NCBI GenBank assembly: GCA_965153455.1
Contig: OZ234496.1
Location: 17,166,304 to 17,230,303 of the forward strand
DNA length: 64,000 nt
Direction: 5' to 3'
DNA from: Sphagnum compactum
Taxonomy: Eukaryota > Bryophyta > Sphagnopsida > Sphagnales
The notes under the pieces are model-generated. The model was not told the origin of the DNA, searched no databases, and saw only the letters and a list, made by a program, of their open reading frames with translations. This document shows positions 60,016 through 64,000 of the stretch, in pieces (the first letter of the stretch is position 1; every line of letters starts with the position of its first letter). The translations under genes and the position numbers were made by a program.

Positions 60016-60283
60016 TGATCAGACAACAATTGTAGATCCCAACTGATCTCGGTACAGGACCGTGTTGTGGAGTCTGATCAGACCAGTTCTTCGTCTACAA
60101 GCAACTAGTCATCCCCAACTGGTCTCTCGCTACAGGACTGGATCTGCTGCTGATCAGACCACAAGTTGTTCATCTACAAGCAACCAGTCGTCCCCGACTG
60201 GTGTCGCTACAGGTCCCGACTCCGGCTCTGCTGATCAGACCAGTTCTTCGTCTACAAGTGACCAGTCGTCCCAACTGGTCTGG
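60016..60283. repeat. ~78-bp tandem repeat covering the 3' end of the next gene
   Basis: Copies starting GATCAGACC at 60076, 60152 and 60233, with a shorter one at about 60016. Each carries (G/C)TTCTTCGTCTACAAG or a variant, CCAGTCGTCCC and AACTGG. The rightmost copy encodes the C-terminus and stop of the gene at 60235-60999; the others lie in its 3' UTR. Confidence 0.85.
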
Positions 60284-60999
60284 CTTCTGCCGTCGTCGTC
60301 GCCGGAGAGCTCGATCCCTGACCAGCTATCTTCGCTCACTGCGTCGCTTGCCTCCTGCAGCAGCAGCTGCTCGCATCTCGCGGCTTCCTCAATGGATTTG
60401 AAGCTCTCAAACGATCCATGCTCGAAAGCTTCAAACTCAGGAACAACTTCTTCTTCTTCTTCTTCTTCTTCACCCATCTCAAGGTCTTTCAGCTCAGGAT
60501 CGACCAGCTCCTCAATGCCTGCAGACTGATCTCCTGCACTGTGCTCATGGGACTCATGGTGCTGATCTATTGCATATAAGTCCTCTACCTCTTCATCAGA
60601 ATGGGATCCGAATCTAATCGGTTGATTTCTAACTAGCTGCTGCTCATGATGATCATCATCCTCCACGACGGTGCAGCTCTGATCTAGTGCACTCGATTCG
60701 GTGCCCCAAATCCCGCTACTGGCATTTAAATCTGCTTCAGAATCGTAAGTTACCTCAGTGCAGACACGCCAGTTGTCGAGATGGTGGTTGATGGTGATGT
60801 CCCACGCCGTTCTTTTGAGGTGTCCCTTCGCCTTCAGTACTGATTTGTTCACTGGGTGTGAATGGCAGCCCAGGCATCCGACCCTGCGACATTTCCCTGT
60901 TGCAGCAGGTTTAGTAGTCGTAGTCGTGCGGTGGTAATTGGTACTACTAGCTGGTTTGCTTCCTGCACATGTATAATTCTGTCCCTGATCGCGCCTCAT
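60235..60999 (-). CDS. acidic 254-residue protein with Cys/His motif and C-terminal WxxV motif
   Basis: Single-exon gene of unrecognised family. The N-terminal part is basic, with a conserved-looking KCRRVGCLGCHSHPVNKS segment (C-x4-C-x2-C-x-H) followed by KAKGHLKRTAWDITINHHLD. The rest is strongly acidic, with an EEEEEEEE run encoded by a CTT microsatellite (about 60450-60471) and a Glu-rich helix SFKSIEEAARCEQLLLQE. The final residues, SWDDWSLVDEELV, contain WSLV at 246-249 flanked by acids, a good match to an ATG8-interacting motif (W-x-x-L/I/V). Function is unknown; autophagy cargo or adaptor is an inference from that motif only. A TATA-like TTTATATAGAG lies on the minus strand about 95 bp upstream of the ATG, supporting this start. 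Confidence 0.75.
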   Translation of the reverse strand: MRRDQGQNYTCAGSKPASSTNYHRTTTTTKPAATGKCRRVGCLGCHSHPVNKSVLKAKGHLKRTAWDITINHHLDNWRVCTEVTYDSEADLNASSGIWGTESSALDQSCTVVEDDDHHEQQLVRNQPIRFGSHSDEEVEDLYAIDQHHESHEHSAGDQSAGIEELVDPELKDLEMGEEEEEEEEVVPEFEAFEHGSFESFKSIEEAARCEQLLLQEASDAVSEDSWSGIELSGDDDGRSQTSWDDWSLVDEELV

Positions 61000-61089
61000 G
61001 CTTTGAGTACAAAGTGCTGCAGTAGTTGCCTAGTGTTGCAGCCCAGCAGCTGGGAAGCTTGTTATGTAACAATTAGCTTCCAAAAGATG

Positions 61090-61101
61090 CTCTATATAAA
61101 C
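61090..61101 (-). promoter_or_regulatory. TATA-like box of the 60-kb gene
   Basis: TTTATATAGAG on the minus strand, about 95 bp upstream of ATG 60999, a spacing compatible with a short 5' UTR. Confidence 0.5.
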
Positions 61102-61364
61102 AAACCCAAAACCAAAAAACACCCCCCAAAGAAGAGAAGGAAAAAAAAAAAAAACCCTATGGAGAGAAGCAAGCTCTAGGATTCTTCCCCTTAGTAAATA
61201 TTCAACGCACACAGAGATCAGCAAACTTTCGGATGTATAAAAGATTTACAAGAGAGGAGAAGCACGGTTCTCGACGGGCAAGAAGATCACAGAATCCCAC
61301 AAAAGCAGCAGACAAAGAAGAAACAGGAAGCAGCAGCTGATGTACAAAGGAGGAAAAAACTAGT

Positions 61365-61526
61365 ATGAGCTGCAGAGCCGGCCTGAGAGCAGAGAGAGAA
61401 AGCAGAGAACGCAAGATGAGAAAGCAGAGCTCTCAGGAACCCAGCCAAGATCTCGCGGATCTCCCTGACGAGATGCTCTCACTCATGTCCTCCAGTTCAG
61501 ACCACTGGGCCCCCACAGTCTGGTAG
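61365..61526 (+). CDS. 53-residue ORF with F-box-like motif, possibly a truncated first exon
   Basis: Reads MSCRAGLRAERESRERK, then SQDLADLPDEMLSLMSSSS, ending DHWAPTVW before a stop. LPDEMLSLM resembles the first helix of an F-box. The frame breaks where a GTAG repeat array begins. GTCTG|GTAGTAAG at the end looks like a splice donor, so this may be exon 1 of a gene that continues or was interrupted. No downstream F-box partner exon was found. Divergent from the gene at 60999. Confidence 0.3.
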   Translation: MSCRAGLRAERESRERKMRKQSSQEPSQDLADLPDEMLSLMSSSSDHWAPTVW

Positions 61527-61870
61527 TAAGGTAGGTAGGTAGGTAGATAGGTCATACTTCTGCTAGGTAGGTAAAAGGCACTCATGGTAGGTAGGTAAAT
61601 TGAACTTCTGGTAGGTAGGCTTATTGCAAGTCTGGTAGGTAGGTAGGTAGATTGCCCTTCTGGTAGGTATGTACTAGGTACATTGCAACTCTAATGAGTA
61701 AGTCCATAGCATGACTGGTAAGTAAATAGGTAGGTAGGTAGGTAGGTCCATTGCACTTCTTATAGGTCGGTATATCTTGCACTTCTGATAGGTGGGTAGG
61801 TACATTTGTGCTTCCAATTTGCACGTCTGGTAGGTAGGTATATTCTAATTTTGGTAGGTAGGTAACTAAT
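61516..61870. repeat. GTAG-rich minisatellite
   Basis: About eight units of roughly 40-50 bp, each with GGTAGGTAGGTA followed by (A/T)TTGCA(C/A)(T/G)TCTGGTAGG. Many units contain TCTGGTAGGT, which resembles a 5' splice site. Confidence 0.85.
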
Positions 61871-64000
61871 TATATGGGTGTTTTGTTTTTTTTTAAATAT
61901 ATATGTTTTGACATATTCAATAGTAAGAGTGTACCCATTTTTCCTTTTAAAACCATTTTTTTGGGTAAGTTAAATGAAATTTTCAATCTCAAAAATGACT
62001 CAAATTTCAATATCTTTTGCACTGTAGGTGCAAAAATTTCCAAATCACCTTCATTAAATCCTTACTCATGGAAGGCTTTCTTTCCAAGAATACCAAGAGC
62101 AAGCCCAAATTCCCCTATCATTTTTTTAGTTTTGATTTAAATGAATTTTCAGTGAAAAAATGGTTCAATTATTCAATAACTTGGACCCCAATACTTTTCA
62201 ATTGTTTAATAAATTAATTTGCAAAAGACAAAAAACAATATTCTAAATTTTAATAACTTTTGTTTTCATTGGTTTTGATAATTGCAAAACAATAAACATC
62301 CCAATACTTTTCAGTTTTTTAATAAATTAAATTTGCAAAAGACAAAAAAAATTATTCTAAATTTTAATTACTTTTTTTTTCATTGGTTTGTTAATTGCAA
62401 AACAATAAACATGCCGACCGTTCTCATTGAGGAAATTATCATAAAAGTCTTTGCTATTTGGATTTTTATTTTTATTTCAATATCTGGTGAATTTGGGCTG
62501 TTTTAATAAGAGTGGGAGGGGTCCTGGAATACCGTGCATTGTTTCTTTTTTTCAATTTTCTGAAGTATGAGTATGTGCCAAGCATCCTAAAGTAGATTTA
62601 GCATTTATTGGTGAAACTTTTTTTTTAGAGAACTATGGAAAGTTTTCTCCAAACAAATAATAGCAAAAATTGGCCATGGTCACCTAACCCAAAAAAGTCA
62701 CCACATTTCTTCAAAAATTTAAAAAAACTCATCACTTATAGAGGAGATCTTTGGATAAGAGCTAGGCATTTGAAACAAAAAAAATAAAAAATCCAATTTA
62801 TTATTATTATTATTTATTTTGTCGCAATGTGAAAATTCTCTCTCTAAAGAAAACATTAAATACCATACTACTATAGCAAGCTCAATATTTCAGTGTCAAA
62901 TATTTATTTTATTTTGAAGATTCCATGTCAAAAACTAAAAAAAATTCAAAAAATTTCTCTCAAATTAATTTTGCCTTCATTAAATTCTCTTTTCAAGATT
63001 GAATTGGTTTTTTAAAACTTTCAACATTTCTGAAAATAATAATATAAATGCTGCCATGGTACAACACTACTTGAGTTTGGGTGGGGGCAGGTGGAATATA
63101 TCAATCTTGGACTTTTTATTATCTTTGCTCCCAAGAAAGGGGGGGGGGGGGGGGGGCTCCCCTTAGGGCTACCCATTGGCACAATCTCCAACTTGAAGAA
63201 GAATATGGCTTTCAAAAGGCAAATAACCTTGAGAGTGCACATGGGCCAACTTCCCCCCTCCCTCTCCCCCTCCCCCCCAACCCCAATTTTTCCTCCTAAA
63301 ATTTGTGCAACATGTCTCATGTGAGGGATGTACAATAATTTTCTTTTCTTTTTAAAGACACACACACAACTCACATGATTGTCACTAGTGTCAATTCTCT
63401 ATGGGCAAAAAACACAGAAGCTCGTATAGAGCTCATTCATCATTCTTTGTTTTATTTTCAACTTTCGGAAATCGCTCTCTTGGCTAGGAGGAAGTATTCA
63501 TCATGGCCTAACTAGCTAGTTTGGTGAAATGTTTGTAGGAGAGGTAGGTGACTTGATCTTTTACTTTCAAGATATGTATGTGGTGATAACTTTTATTTTA
63601 TTTTATTTTTCTCTTTTTTTAAAAAAAAATTTTATATGAAATGTTTGGTTATCCCAACATGTGCAATGGATGTGTTAATTTGATTATATGTGTTTGGCTC
63701 ACCTTAAAAAATTAGGCAATTCTTAAATGTTTTAGTGATCCTTCTAACAATGACAAGTTCTTTAAGGTGAGATTTTGGTGACATGATCCGTAGGGAAATT
63801 GAACCCCTTAATTGTCCATTGTAACACAAGGCTCTCTTACACACATGTCACACATACATACTGCGCAGAACAACAAAATAAATTATGCCTAATACCTATT
63901 TGTTGAAAATTGATTTGTAAGGGAATTTACCTTATAAACTACCCATTACAACACAAATTGCTTCCAAAATAAGACATTATAAACGTACATATTATACACA
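61871..64000. other. AT-rich gene-free region at the right edge
   Basis: No supportable gene. Includes a ~113-bp tandem duplication (62187-62299 and 62300-62412, both beginning CCCAATACTTTTCA) and a poly-G run at about 63139-63156 with a C-rich tract near 63254. Confidence 0.5.

Overview
The window is nuclear DNA of a land plant. It shows multi-exon genes with short GT-AG introns (mostly 80-350 bp, plus one or two likely GC-AG introns), long AT-rich gene-free tracts, interstitial TTTAGGG-type telomere motifs, telobox-bearing promoters, and plant gene families (class II photolyase, LysM receptor kinase, CLC-e/f-type chloride channel, MAC5-type splicing factor). A complete ERK7/MAPK15-type kinase, a family tied to cilia and flagella and not known to me from flowering plants, points to a plant with swimming sperm, such as a bryophyte, lycophyte or fern. 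The species cannot be fixed from the sequence alone. All gene models were spliced by eye using reading-frame continuity, splice consensus and remembered homologues.

Layout. 1-1279 (-): 5' part of a class II CPD photolyase. 1815-2185: minisatellite. 4080-7787 (+): CLC chloride channel/transporter, 7 exons. 8737-10430 (-): predicted plastid membrane protein ending in a SAM domain. 12389-13046: two related hairpin sequences. 13557-14825 (-): 40S ribosomal protein S9, 3 exons, with a duplicated telobox promoter. 15.1-21.5 kb: AT-rich, no gene seen. 22605-24618 (+): mitochondrial carrier family protein, 5 exons. 24.6-31 kb: AT-rich, no gene seen. 31581-32330: 46-bp satellite. 34080-36406 (+): LysM receptor-like kinase with a degenerate kinase domain. 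About 37.1-41.15 kb (-): an intron-rich gene I do not recognise, head-to-head with a short membrane-protein ORF at 41627-41932 (+). 42-47.3 kb: AT-rich with several tandem arrays. 48160-51050 (+): MAC5A/RBM22-type splicing factor, 4 exons, with a triplicated upstream block. 52181-57027 (-): ERK7/MAPK15-type MAP kinase, 15 exons. 60235-60999 (-): acidic protein with a C-terminal ATG8-interaction-like motif, inside a repeat. 61365-61526 (+): short F-box-like ORF running into a GTAG array. 61.9-64 kb: AT-rich.

The genes do not form a pathway; this is an ordinary plant gene neighbourhood. What recurs is local tandem duplication of about 75-185 bp at functional boundaries: a photolyase splice donor, the MAC5A intron-1 acceptor, the RPS9 promoter, the MAC5A upstream region, and the stop codon and 3' end of the 60-kb gene. 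In the two splice-site cases only one copy keeps the usable splice signal.
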